Of a DNA stretch of 64,000 nucleotides, positions 28,726 through 38,800 are shown piece by piece. The stretch comes from Cryomorphaceae bacterium. Lineage in GTDB: Bacteria; Bacteroidota; Bacteroidia; Flavobacteriales_D; Sanyastnellaceae. Below the pieces are notes generated by a model, which was not told the origin of the DNA, made no database searches, and saw nothing but the letters and a program-made list of their open reading frames with translations. The DNA lies in the NCBI GenBank assembly GCA_016124575.1, contig WGNM01000033.1, positions 55,999 to 119,998 of the forward strand, written 5' to 3'. A program made the translations under genes and the position numbers. Position 1 is the stretch's first letter. Each line of letters opens with the position of its first letter.

Positions 28726-31080
28726 AATAAAGGAATACGACTTGCCGGAAATAACGAGGGTGTATGTTCCAGCAGCAAGCGTGCGGACATCTATCTGATT
28801 TGATGTGGTTCCCGATAGTACAAGCTTGCCTGACTGATCAATGATTGTAAATGGCTGGCCGGCAGGAGTGCCGAGGTTTATAAACTCAGAGGCGGGATTT
28901 GGGTATAGCACTTGGTGGCTTTCTTCTGCTCCATGCACACCTGTCTCGCCTGTAGCATAGGCCAAGGCATAGTCTCCGCTGCCCATCATGCTGAAATCTG
29001 CATAACACTGAAAATTGTTGTCTACGCCTTGGGTGTTGATGCTCGTATTCAAGGCAACCCAAGGCATCTGGTTGTTCTCTCGGTAGACAACAATCAAGCT
29101 ATCTTCGGTGTAATTCAGAGCCATTAATTCTTCCGATAGTAAAGGGTCGAAATAATTGGTAGCTGAAGGCACGCCATACATGCGCATTCTACCTGTCCCT
29201 TGAAAGCCTTCTGCAAACTGTCCGCGAACACGCCAAAAACGATCGGGAGAAATTCGGTATTCGGGTTGACTTGGGTTGTCGGCTTCTGCCCAGTGGTTTT
29301 CTACACGTAGGCTAAGCGGCGCTGGTAAGACATCAACATCTACCCTGAAATCGCAGTAATTGAATTGTTTTATGCCTTCAGATTCAATGGAAATCTCTTC
29401 GGCTAACATCGCTTCGCTGAGTTTGTCGTTTCGATTGGGGATAACCTGAATGGGCTCAAAATCCAATGTTTCAGTGAATGATGTGCTTTCACCGCTAACA
29501 ATAACGTCTATGTTAACCACCTCCCCAGTAGCTCCTAGAAACGAGATTTCGAGGGGTACATTTTGGTACAGCGATGGCGCATAGTGCAGGTACTGTTCAA
29601 TCGAATAGTTTACCGTGAAAGTGCCGTCTCCATTGTCGATACGTTCTACATCCGCTTCGCGAAATTCAGGAAAGCCCGGCGCGAAAATCCAATTGTCGAA
29701 AAAGGAGGTGAGATCGGCTGATGTTCCATTTTGCAGGTAGTCGCGCAAATTTTCACTCGAGACATCACTGAACTGATGATCCTCCAAAAAAGCTGTCATC
29801 AAAGGGAAATAGTCATCACCGAGGTAGGTACGCAGGTTGTAAGCCACGTCGGCACCTTTGTTGTACACATGGTCGCCGTAGGTGTATTCATGCGAGATGC
29901 CAGAAACAGGAAGGCGCGCGCCATCGCGCTGGTGGGCAAACAATAGGACGTCTTTGTGGTTGTCGCGGACATATTCGATGTAGCTGTCGTAACCATCAAC
30001 GGCTTCAACAAATAGTGCCTCGCAGAATGAGGCCATGCCTTCGTTTAGCCACATGTCTTCTTGGGTAGAACACGTCACCAAATCACCCCACCAATGGTGC
30101 GCCAATTCGTGCGCCATCAAAGTTTGGTAGGTTAGGTTTCCATTTGCAGCAAATAGGGGGTAGGCGATGTTACAAGCGTGCTCCATGGCGCCGCCAGAAA
30201 AAGGCACAGCTACGTATCCAACACGTGGCCAACGATATGGGCCAAAGTCTGTTTCGAAGGCCTCCAAAGCGGGTATCAAATTTTGAAAAGAGTTGGTCAT
30301 ATCCAAGGTGTCGCCAGCCAATGCGGCTAGCCATACAGGTATATCATCACCGGTCATACTTTCAAAATTCCGCGATGCATGCACGTAGTTACCTGTGGCT
30401 ACACTCGCCAAGTAGGCAGGTATGGTAGCTTCCAATTCCCAAACACGCAATGTGCTGTCGCTCATGGTCGTCTCTTCAATCAATACTCCGCCGCAGTAGC
30501 TTGTCTTATTGTCCGATGTCAAAACCCTTTGGGTATAACTCGCGCGTTCAACAAAATTATCGAAGCAGGGATGCCAAACACGTCCGAACGAGTGCGGGTC
30601 GGCGTCGAAACCAACGCCTAAGTTGAAAGCATAGCTGTTAGAAAAGTAGAACCCGCCCCAGCCCGATTGATCCTGCTGAGGCTGTCCGTGGTAGTGAAAA
30701 TCTACATCCACTTCTTCTCCAGCAATCAACGAACTGGGGGTTTGTATCACCAGAAGCACAGACGATTGATCGAAAGTGCAAAGCGTATTGGCAATGTGGA
30801 TGCTATCTACTGTCAATCCTTGAAAATCAAATACAAGTTGGTCAACCACCATGAGGGGTTCAACGGTCACTGTGCAAACTCCTTTGATGATAAGCGCACT
30901 TGCTTGTGTGAAATCAAGGGCGATGTCGTAATGCTTCACATCAACAGTGTCGCTTCTTTCTGCTCCACTAAATGATCGTAGATTATGATGTCTATGCTTG
31001 CATGTTGATTGCTGTCCGTTCATGCTTAACGACACCATACAGATGACCAACGAAGTGAGGATGTAAATGCTGATACGCAT
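28717..31080 (-). CDS. Secreted M1 family zinc aminopeptidase with T9SS type A sorting domain
   Basis: This M1 (gluzincin) peptidase removes N-terminal residues from peptides. From the ATG at 31080 it has 787 residues. Longer upstream frame ignored because MRISIYILTSLVICMVSL is a clean signal peptide. The catalytic signature HELAHHWWG (His at about 324) with WLNEG 18 residues on, and the substrate-binding GGAMEH (about 296-301), are intact. The C-terminus carries a T9SS signal (VLYPNPASEFINLG ... LAAGTYTLVISGKSYSF), so the enzyme is probably displayed on the cell surface or released for peptide feeding. It is transcribed convergently with the Ig-like gene and divergently from the gene at 31342. 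Confidence 0.92.
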   Translation of the reverse strand: MRISIYILTSLVICMVSLSMNGQQSTCKHRHHNLRSFSGAERSDTVDVKHYDIALDFTQASALIIKGVCTVTVEPLMVVDQLVFDFQGLTVDSIHIANTLCTFDQSSVLLVIQTPSSLIAGEEVDVDFHYHGQPQQDQSGWGGFYFSNSYAFNLGVGFDADPHSFGRVWHPCFDNFVERASYTQRVLTSDNKTSYCGGVLIEETTMSDSTLRVWELEATIPAYLASVATGNYVHASRNFESMTGDDIPVWLAALAGDTLDMTNSFQNLIPALEAFETDFGPYRWPRVGYVAVPFSGGAMEHACNIAYPLFAANGNLTYQTLMAHELAHHWWGDLVTCSTQEDMWLNEGMASFCEALFVEAVDGYDSYIEYVRDNHKDVLLFAHQRDGARLPVSGISHEYTYGDHVYNKGADVAYNLRTYLGDDYFPLMTAFLEDHQFSDVSSENLRDYLQNGTSADLTSFFDNWIFAPGFPEFREADVERIDNGDGTFTVNYSIEQYLHYAPSLYQNVPLEISFLGATGEVVNIDVIVSGESTSFTETLDFEPIQVIPNRNDKLSEAMLAEEISIESEGIKQFNYCDFRVDVDVLPAPLSLRVENHWAEADNPSQPEYRISPDRFWRVRGQFAEGFQGTGRMRMYGVPSATNYFDPLLSEELMALNYTEDSLIVVYRENNQMPWVALNTSINTQGVDNNFQCYADFSMMGSGDYALAYATGETGVHGAEESHQVLYPNPASEFINLGTPAGQPFTIIDQSGKLVLSGTTSNQIDVRTLAAGTYTLVISGKSYSFIKN

Positions 31081-31167
31081 ATCTTTATATCGATTATAGA
31101 GGATTCCTTTCGCGCAGGTAATTTGCGGGTAGCAGTCGTAAAAGACATTTAAACTCATCTCATACGG

Positions 31168-31192
31168 GTATTTTTACGACGTTTAAAAATAC
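31168..31192. promoter_or_regulatory. AT-rich palindrome in a divergent intergenic region
   Basis: GTATTTTTA (31168-31176) and TAAAAATAC (31184-31192) are perfect inverted arms around CGACGTT. It lies in the 261-base region between the divergent aminopeptidase gene (start 31080) and the gene at 31342. It could be an operator for either gene, or a leader hairpin. No regulator is identified. Confidence 0.4.
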
Positions 31193-31341
31193 ACCATCCA
31201 AATTATTTTTCATGTAAAGTAGGGGTATTAAACACATCTTTGTAGTATTCATCATTGGAAACCTATCATTTGTGATTTGCGGAGTGAGATCCTTTGAATT
31301 CCTTTTGATTGAAGCTAGACACTGTTATACCTTGAATTCCT

Positions 31342-32856
31342 ATGAAGCCATCAAATGAGCTCTTCGATCTGGTCAAGTCGCTGACGAAAAGCGAAAAGCG
31401 GTTTTTTAAGTTGTCGTCGTCGCTACAAACGGGCGACAAAAATTATTTGAAGATTTTTGATGCCATCGACAAACAAGATGAGTACGATGAGAATGTGCTG
31501 AAGAACTTGTTCAAGAAGGAGACCTTTATAAAGCATTTTCCTTCAGAGAAGAATCATTTGTACAAGCTGATTTTGAAGAGTTTACGGGCATACCACGCCG
31601 ATAATTCAGTGAGTTCTCAGCTAAAGCAAGAAATCAAGAACATTGAAATTCTCTATAACAAAGCGCTTTTTAAGGAATGCAATAAGTTTCTCATGCGGGC
31701 GAAGAAACAAGCCATCGACTATGAGAAATTTTACTACCTATTTGAGCTGATCAATTGGGAGAAGATGCTGTTGGAAGAGGCGTTGGAAGATGGGAAATTC
31801 ACAAAAGATCTGGATACGCTGATAAAAGAAGAGCAAGAGGTTATTGATAAGTTGCGAAACCTTGCTGCCTATCACGTGCTGTATTCAAAGATCAACTATG
31901 TTTTCAGAAGCGGCGGATTTGCGCGTAATGAAGATGATCGGAGTTTAGTTGATGAGATCGCAAGTAACCAATTGATTGTAGGCAAGAACACTGCACTGTC
32001 ACATCGTGCAGCAACCATTTGCTATTACACGCAGGGGTTCTGCCATTTGGCAGCAGGCGATTATACGACTGCATTGTCGAAGTTCGAAAAGGTGAAAGAC
32101 ATATTGGACAAAAATGAGCGCATCAAGCAAGATCTTGCGAAGCGTTATGTCAGAACGATGAACAACATCATCGCGTGCCATATCGATGCGAAACGGTACA
32201 GTGCAGCGCGAGAGGTAATTGCTGAAATGAAGGCAAAGAGCGATGAGAACGGCTTTAGAAATACCGATGTTCAAAACACGATTTTCAAGCATGCAAATAT
32301 CTCCGAATTGCAAATTTGTCGTTTGACCGAGGAGTATGACAAAGGACTGGCGCTGGTAAACGCAATTGAGGAGGAGATCGGTGATTTTGAAGGGAAGTTC
32401 CACAAGGAGCAGGTGTTGTCGTTTTCATACCAAATTGCCTATTTGTATTTCGAGGCAGGTCAGTTCAGTAAATCGTTGTTTTGGTTGAACAAGGTATTGA
32501 ACGACAATGAGTCAACATTGCGTCAAGACATCTATTCATACGCTCGTCTGTTCAACTTGGTGATACACTACGAACTGGGTAACTACGATTTGCTTGAGTA
32601 CATCACGAAGAGCACGCAGCGTTATCTGTCGAAGCGTCAGCGCGACTACCTTTTGGAGAAATTGGTTATCGACTACATGCGTAAATTGATTCGCACCACA
32701 AGTATCGATGAAAGGTCTGCCATCTTCATGCGATTCAAAGAAGAGCTTGAGCCTATGGTGTTGGGACCTGAAGATCGCATTGTTCTAAAGTATTTTGACT
32801 TTATAAAATGGATCGACTCAAAGGTAAAAGAGCCAAAAATGAAGGCTGTGCACTAA
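31342..32856 (+). CDS. Conserved helical-repeat (TPR-like) protein of unknown function
   Basis: This 504-residue, Lys/Glu-rich protein has no signal peptide or membrane segment and is probably cytoplasmic. It is almost all alpha-helical. The start MKPSNELFDLVKSLTKSEKRFFKLSS is followed by helices, and the middle (about residues 200-430) looks like degenerate tetratricopeptide repeats (CHLAAGDYTTALSKFEKVKD; IAYLYFEAGQFSKSLFWLNKVL). From memory, similar proteins are widespread and uncharacterised in Bacteroidota. A scaffold or signalling-adapter role would suit the fold, but nothing in the sequence shows it. A bidirectional terminator separates it from the convergent OmpA-like gene. Confidence 0.75.
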   Translation: MKPSNELFDLVKSLTKSEKRFFKLSSSLQTGDKNYLKIFDAIDKQDEYDENVLKNLFKKETFIKHFPSEKNHLYKLILKSLRAYHADNSVSSQLKQEIKNIEILYNKALFKECNKFLMRAKKQAIDYEKFYYLFELINWEKMLLEEALEDGKFTKDLDTLIKEEQEVIDKLRNLAAYHVLYSKINYVFRSGGFARNEDDRSLVDEIASNQLIVGKNTALSHRAATICYYTQGFCHLAAGDYTTALSKFEKVKDILDKNERIKQDLAKRYVRTMNNIIACHIDAKRYSAAREVIAEMKAKSDENGFRNTDVQNTIFKHANISELQICRLTEEYDKGLALVNAIEEEIGDFEGKFHKEQVLSFSYQIAYLYFEAGQFSKSLFWLNKVLNDNESTLRQDIYSYARLFNLVIHYELGNYDLLEYITKSTQRYLSKRQRDYLLEKLVIDYMRKLIRTTSIDERSAIFMRFKEELEPMVLGPEDRIVLKYFDFIKWIDSKVKEPKMKAVH

Positions 32857-32910
32857 GATGCAGATGATGCATTTTTCTTAATAGCCTTAGATATCCTCTA
32901 GATACTAAGC

Positions 32911-32946
32911 AAAAAAAAAGCTGCCTCAATTGGGCAGCTTTTTTTT
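32911..32946. terminator. Bidirectional Rho-independent terminator
   Basis: A run of A (32911-32919), AGCTGCC (32919-32925), a loop, GGCAGCT (32933-32939) and a T-run (32939-32946) work in both directions. It ends the gene at 31342 and the minus-strand adhesin operon. Confidence 0.9.
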
Positions 32947-34942
32947 AATTCTTGGTAATACTGATCACCGTGAATTCTGTCCGTCTGTTTATTTGATGTT
33001 GTTCTTCAGAACATGGCACATCATCAGAGCATTTGTTGAGCAATTTCGATTCGCCATAACCTTTGCTCGTAAGCATCGATCTGCGAACACCTTTGGTAAC
33101 CAAGTAATCGGTAACTGCCTTTGCGCGCTTTTGCGACAACTGCTCATTGTAAAAATCACTACCACGACTGTCACAGTGCGACGCAATCTCTACTTTTAAT
33201 TCTGGATTGTCTTTCAAAAGTTTGGCAACGTAGTTCAAATAAGGTACTGCGTCGGTTCGAATATTCCATTTGTTGTAATCCCATAGAATGTTTGGTATCT
33301 GATACGGTGCGTTTTTATCTACACCACTTGGGACACCAGACTGATTTCCGTTTCCATTTTCGCTTCCGTTTCCAGAGCCATTATCGTTCCCTCCAGGGTT
33401 GTTTGCTGTTGATCCTTCAGGATTTGAAAGTTCAAGCAATCCAACATTCAACTGAATGTCTTCGCCGGTTGACTTGTTCTTTGTTGAAACAGATTCATTC
33501 GAGGAAAAGAATCCGTCTTTTTCAACACGAATGGTGTAGTCTTTTCCCTGAAGTAGCTTCAACTCGTACATGCCGATATCGTCTGTTTCAAAGCGCTCTT
33601 CGGTGCCATCTGTCAAGTTGGTAACGATTATCGTTGCCTTTTCCAACGGATCTCCAGAAAGCTGCTGCGTTACCAGTCCCTTTAAAGTAAAAGTCATATC
33701 GTTCTCAATGAACGAGTATATTTGATCATTGCCTGCACGATCTGATGAAAAGTAACCTGTTGATGTTCCAGGTACAAATGCCACCCCAAAGTCGTCGGAA
33801 GCTGTATTGATTGGATAGGGTAGGTGAAATGGACCATTCCAACCATTGCCTTTCTTCACAGCATAAAGAATGTCTTGTCCGCCTATGGTCTGCTGACCAT
33901 TCGAAGAGAAATACAGTGAATCTTGTCCGCGCATCGATGGAAACAATTCATTTCCTGGTGAGTTGATATCTCCACCTAAGTTTTCTGGTTTGCCCCAGGC
34001 ACCATTTACCATGGTCACCTTATAAAGGTCCATACCTCCATAACCTCCTTGCATGTCTGACGAGAAGTAAAGGGTATTGCCATCTGCAGAGAAGTGCGGG
34101 TGAGCATACATGTAGTTGCCATCAGAGAACGGCATGATAAGCGGTTCCATCCACTTGCCCTCACCATTTTTGGTAGAGGTGTACAACTGCATTTCATTTT
34201 CATTTTCTCCATTTTTCCCGAGGCGATTCTTTCTCTCGTAGTTGCTACGGGTCAAGATCATGGTGTTTCCATCAGGTGAAATTGTGGCGATACCATCGTG
34301 GTATTTGCTGTTCACACCTTCTACTTTGGCGGGAGCTGACCATGTTCCACCGTTGTTGGTAGAAGAATAAAGGTCGGTGAACCCCAAACCGCTATACTTA
34401 TCTTGCTCACCCATTTTACCAACAGCTCCAGAAAACAGCATTTTGTTACCTGAAAGAGCTGGCGCGTAGGCCGCTGTTACACCTGTGAGCATAACTGGAG
34501 AAACTTCATAGCGGGCAGAGTCGGCTTTATAGTCGGCTATTTTCTTGCATGAAGACTTTAAGCTTTGCGCAACTGAATTGCCTGGGTCGCGAGATAGAAT
34601 GCCATTAAAAACTTCGGTAGCACCTTGGTAGTCTCCGGTTTGCATTAACGACATGCCGTAGTTCAACCTGTCGGTATCGGTATTGCCTGTGCTCGAATTC
34701 AAAATGCTGTAGTTTTCCTTCGCTTTCTGAAAGTCGTTCGTTTTCATATAGGCACTCGCTAACATTCTGCGAGCATTTTCATCTTCAACTTTCGTCAATC
34801 CTTTCTCCAACAAAGTAATGGCGTCTTGATAACGAAGGTTGTTGTATGCTGCTGTACCATCCTTGATATTCATCTTAGCACAAGAGCCAAGAAAAACAAT
34901 TACCAGTGCAAGGGGTAGAATTCTATATACTGTTTTCATCAT
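32945..34942 (-). CDS. PorE-like OmpA family lipoprotein (TPR, propeller, regulatory-like and OmpA domains)
   Basis: The 665-residue protein has a lipoprotein signal with Cys21 in FLGSCAK. TPR-like helices follow (about 25-140), then a PD40/WD-type beta-propeller (about 150-430, repeats such as SPDGNTMILTRSN, SADGNTLYFSSDMQGG, DSLYFSSNGQQ). A carboxypeptidase-regulatory-like beta domain comes next (about 435-515), then a Gly/Asn-rich linker. The OmpA C-terminal peptidoglycan-binding domain (about 545-665) contains IASHCDSRGSDFYNEQLSQKRA. This order equals PorE of the type IX secretion system, which links the machine to peptidoglycan. Being last in an operon with a PorP/SprF protein and a type B cargo supports a role in its export. 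Confidence 0.85.
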   Translation of the reverse strand: MMKTVYRILPLALVIVFLGSCAKMNIKDGTAAYNNLRYQDAITLLEKGLTKVEDENARRMLASAYMKTNDFQKAKENYSILNSSTGNTDTDRLNYGMSLMQTGDYQGATEVFNGILSRDPGNSVAQSLKSSCKKIADYKADSARYEVSPVMLTGVTAAYAPALSGNKMLFSGAVGKMGEQDKYSGLGFTDLYSSTNNGGTWSAPAKVEGVNSKYHDGIATISPDGNTMILTRSNYERKNRLGKNGENENEMQLYTSTKNGEGKWMEPLIMPFSDGNYMYAHPHFSADGNTLYFSSDMQGGYGGMDLYKVTMVNGAWGKPENLGGDINSPGNELFPSMRGQDSLYFSSNGQQTIGGQDILYAVKKGNGWNGPFHLPYPINTASDDFGVAFVPGTSTGYFSSDRAGNDQIYSFIENDMTFTLKGLVTQQLSGDPLEKATIIVTNLTDGTEERFETDDIGMYELKLLQGKDYTIRVEKDGFFSSNESVSTKNKSTGEDIQLNVGLLELSNPEGSTANNPGGNDNGSGNGSENGNGNQSGVPSGVDKNAPYQIPNILWDYNKWNIRTDAVPYLNYVAKLLKDNPELKVEIASHCDSRGSDFYNEQLSQKRAKAVTDYLVTKGVRRSMLTSKGYGESKLLNKCSDDVPCSEEQHQINRRTEFTVISITKN

Positions 34943-34944
34943 GA

Positions 34945-35868
34945 TCAGAAATATCTAGGTGAGCGTTTCTTGATCTCTATGTCTTTTCCGAAATCAAACC
35001 CTAACATGATCTCGTGCGATCCGCTAGAGTAATTATTGATGTCGGTTAAGGTATAATCGTAAGAGTATCCTGCGCGCAGTTGAGGAGTAATGTTGTATTC
35101 AATCATTCCGATCAATGCATCGCCCGTTCTGTATCCAGCACCCAACCACAATCGGTGGTAGAGCAGAAAGTTACAGTTCAAATCAACTTCTACCGGAGCG
35201 TTTGCCAAATACTTTACCAAGATGCTTGGCTTAATGGCAACGTTCACAGATGGTTCAAAGACATACCCTGAATTGAAGTAATAGTGTTGTTTGAAGTAGT
35301 CTGAAGTAGTAGAGTTCTCCAACAAAATCTTGTCGTCCAATGAATAAATCATCGGCACCGATATGCCAGCATAGAACTTCTGGGTGTGGTAGTACAACCC
35401 GAATCCAAATTTAGGGATGATCTGACCTTGGAGATTGTTTTGAGCATACACCTGATCAGCCTGATCCCAAATGATGACATCATTCAATCGGGCGGAATAA
35501 CTTCCAATTCCAGCTTTCAATCCAAACGACAAGTCTCCAGCTCCAACTGGAAGGTGGTAGGCAATGTTCGCTGCTACATCCTGTTGAGAGATGATACCAA
35601 TCTGATCGTTGTGAATCAACAATCCTATACCCAACCGTTTGTTGGCTATCGGCCCGTCAATGGAAATGATTTGAGAAACAGGTGCGCCGTCGAATTTCAC
35701 CCACTGACTGCGGTGCAGCGCTGTGGCCGTGAAATAATCGTGGGTGCCTGCGTAGGCAGGGTTCAAAAGCAGGCCATTAAACATGTAATGGCTGACCATC
35801 ATTTCCTGCTGGGCTATCGTTGTTAGCCCTGAGATGATCATTATAGCAAGAAGGATTATCCTTTTCAT
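34945..35868 (-). CDS. PorP/SprF family T9SS outer-membrane protein
   Basis: The 307-residue protein begins with a signal peptide (MKRIILLAIMIISGLTTIAQ) followed directly by the family hallmark QQEMMVSHYMFNGLLLNPAYAG. The rest alternates hydrophobic and polar residues as in an outer-membrane beta-barrel (SFGLKAGIGSYS, LGAGYRTGDALIGMIEYN) and ends in a short charged tail. SprF of Flavobacterium johnsoniae is needed to secrete the type B cargo SprB. Here the gene lies six bases after a giant type B cargo and two bases before the PorE-like gene, so it is probably the dedicated partner of that cargo. Confidence 0.92.
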   Translation of the reverse strand: MKRIILLAIMIISGLTTIAQQEMMVSHYMFNGLLLNPAYAGTHDYFTATALHRSQWVKFDGAPVSQIISIDGPIANKRLGIGLLIHNDQIGIISQQDVAANIAYHLPVGAGDLSFGLKAGIGSYSARLNDVIIWDQADQVYAQNNLQGQIIPKFGFGLYYHTQKFYAGISVPMIYSLDDKILLENSTTSDYFKQHYYFNSGYVFEPSVNVAIKPSILVKYLANAPVEVDLNCNFLLYHRLWLGAGYRTGDALIGMIEYNITPQLRAGYSYDYTLTDINNYSSGSHEIMLGFDFGKDIEIKKRSPRYF

Positions 35869-35874
35869 ATGCGT

Positions 35875-38800
35875 TTATCTTCTTAAGTCTACGTAAGTTC
35901 CAAATTGACGACTTCCCGCTTCGAAAACCACGAAGTATGTGCCATCTGGCAGCGGTTCACCACTGTTGTTTTGTCCAAACCATTCGTTGTTGTAATTCGT
36001 CTTGTCATAAACAAGATTGCCCCAACGGTTGAACACTTTGAATGTATTCACCGGATATCCATCTATGCCTAGAATAACATAGAAATCATTCTGGTTATCG
36101 CCGTTAGGAGAAAGTCCTGTTGGTAAGGTCAAATCATCTGGACCTGTAATTACAATTGTGGTGTCAACCATGCAGCCATTGGCGTCTGTGATCATCAATT
36201 GGTATGTGCCAGCTCCAAGGTTGTTCGGACTTTCAGTGCCGTCTGGAACAGCAGTGGTACCGCCACTCCAAACGTATTCGTAGGTTGGTGTACCTCCTGC
36301 AACGTTGGTCACAACTTCCCCGTCGGTGCCGTTCAAAACACTTACATTATAACCGTTTTCGTATTCTGTAATCTCTGCGTTTATGGTCAATGCAGTAGGC
36401 TCTATAATGGCAGATGATCCTGATACTTCACATCCGTCTGCACTGGTTACTGTAATAGTAAAGGTGCCGTTGCATAAATCAGAAAGGTCTTCTTCGCTAG
36501 AGATAACATCGCCACTTGCATCAACCCACTCAATTGTTAAAGGAGCCGTGCCGTTGGTAAGTGTTGCATCAATGCTGCCGTCGCAATCGCCAAAACAAAG
36601 TGGTGATGTAGCTGTAAGATTCAAAACCATTGCGAGTTGTCCGTCTATGGTTGTTGAAACAGTTACAGTACAACCTCCAGCATCGGTAATTGCCGTTGTA
36701 TAGGCGCCTTCACACAAATCGGTTGCTGAAACTTCGTCGTCTCCAATGGCTGTTGGTCCTTGCCATTCAACTTGGAATGGTGCTGTGCCTCCTGAAATTG
36801 CCAAGGTTGCAGTTCCATCACATAGGCCACAACTTGCATCGGTAGAAGTCAATGTTGCTCCTATCATGGCTGGCTCTATAATATCCCAACACATTGATGC
36901 TGTGCACCCATTGGTGTCTTCAATGTCCAAACAATATGGGTTTTCGTTCAATCCTGAAATCTCAGTCACATTGCCGAAGTCTGGAGTCCATGTATATGTA
37001 TAAGATCCCGTGCCTCCCGTAACGTTGGTAACGATGCTTCCATCTACTTCACCAAAACAGGTGATCTGAGAAACTGTTTCATTGAAAACAATCTCGTCTG
37101 GAGCCGTTAAAACAATTTCCAGGGTAGTTGTACAACCCAATGCATCTGTTGCGGTAACAGAGACGGTTTGTCCTGGACAAAGACCAGTCTGCGTAAATCC
37201 GCCACCACCACTGATGTTGTCGATAAACCATTCAACACTTACTGGAGCCTCACCGCCTGTTACATCGATGGTGACTTCGCCATCACAAGATGTCGGACAA
37301 GAAAAATTAAATCCGTTGTAATCTGAAAGGGTAGGAGTAATCACAATCGGGTCAGGCTGAAGCAAGTCAAAAATCAAAAGCTCACTGCATCCATTGGCAT
37401 CTGAAACCAATACTTCATAATGTCCGGCGCATACATCAGCAATATCTTCTGTAAGAGCAAATTCACCTCCGTTGTTGTTGATTTCCCAGAGGAAAGTATA
37501 TGGCTCAACGCCTCCGCTAACTGTCAAGTCTACGAATCCATCGCAAGCTCCAAAGCAGCTGATTTGCAATCCATTCGGATACAAACTGACATCTGAAGAA
37601 ATCAGCAATGGCTCACTAGGCTCTGTCAATGTCACACTGCCACCTGTTGTACATCCGTTGTTATCGGTAACAATAATGGTATAGGTGCCTGCCGTCAAAT
37701 CTGTTTGGTTTTGAGCCGTTGGCATTACAACACCCGGTCCTGACCAGTTAATGAAATAGTTTGGAGTGCCTCCTTGAATTACGGTGTTAATGCTTCCTGT
37801 ATTTTCTCCATTGCATGGGATGTCGAAGGGTGTGCCTTCCAACACAGGCACCGTTAGGGTCACTGTAAACGGTCCTGGCTGAGTTACAATAACTGTTTCT
37901 TCAACCGTACATCCGTTGTCATCTGTAACCACCAAGTTATAGGTGTTACCTGTCAAGTTCACCAAAACGTTACCGTTAAAAGCTCCGTTGTTCCAATCGT
38001 AGTCATAAGGCTCGGTGCCACCTGTAGCTGTTACTGAAATGCTTCCATCAATACCCAAGTAACATGTAACGTTGTTTACGTTATCTACCGTTACCTCAAT
38101 AGGAGCGGGCTCAGTAAGTTCAAACGAAATGATGTTCTCACAATCATTGGTGTCTACCACACGCAATTCATAAACTCCTGCACATAAATCAACCAAAGTT
38201 ATTGCCTCAGGATCGTTATCGCCGATGTCTCCAGTAATCCATTCGTAAACAACGTATTCATCTGTCCCGCCAGTGATGTTTGGAGTGATAAATCCGTCAC
38301 AAACGCCATTACAAGAAACACCGAAGCCATTGTAGTCTGAAATTACTCCGCTAGCTTCTATCGGTTCTGGATCACCAATCGGAATTTGAGTAGTAGCAAC
38401 ACATCCATTGGCGTCGGTCACTACTACGCAGTAGGTACCGGCAATCAAACCGTCTTGGAAAGCACTTCCAGGAACGTTAACAGGGTCACAAGTCGCCCAG
38501 TCGTATTCGTAACACTCTGGAGCGAAACCTGCACAATCAGGGGTTCCTCCGCTAACGGTGACGCTGATTTGTCCGTCGTTACCACCCGGACAAGAAATGT
38601 TGTATCCGCCGTTGAAAAGTGATGTAGAAACAAAGATGTCCATAACCTGCGGCGCATCCAAGAAGATCGATTCCGTTACCTGACATCCAGTGAAGTCTGT
38701 AACTGTTACTTCGTAAACACACTCAAACAGGTTGGTAATACCCGCATTCGATGATCCAGCAAAGAAACAATCTACTGAAGGTGTCCATTCGTATGTGTAC

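Noticed and set aside
31081..31158. N-terminal extension of the M1 aminopeptidase
   Set aside because: It would put 26 residues in front of a clean signal peptide.
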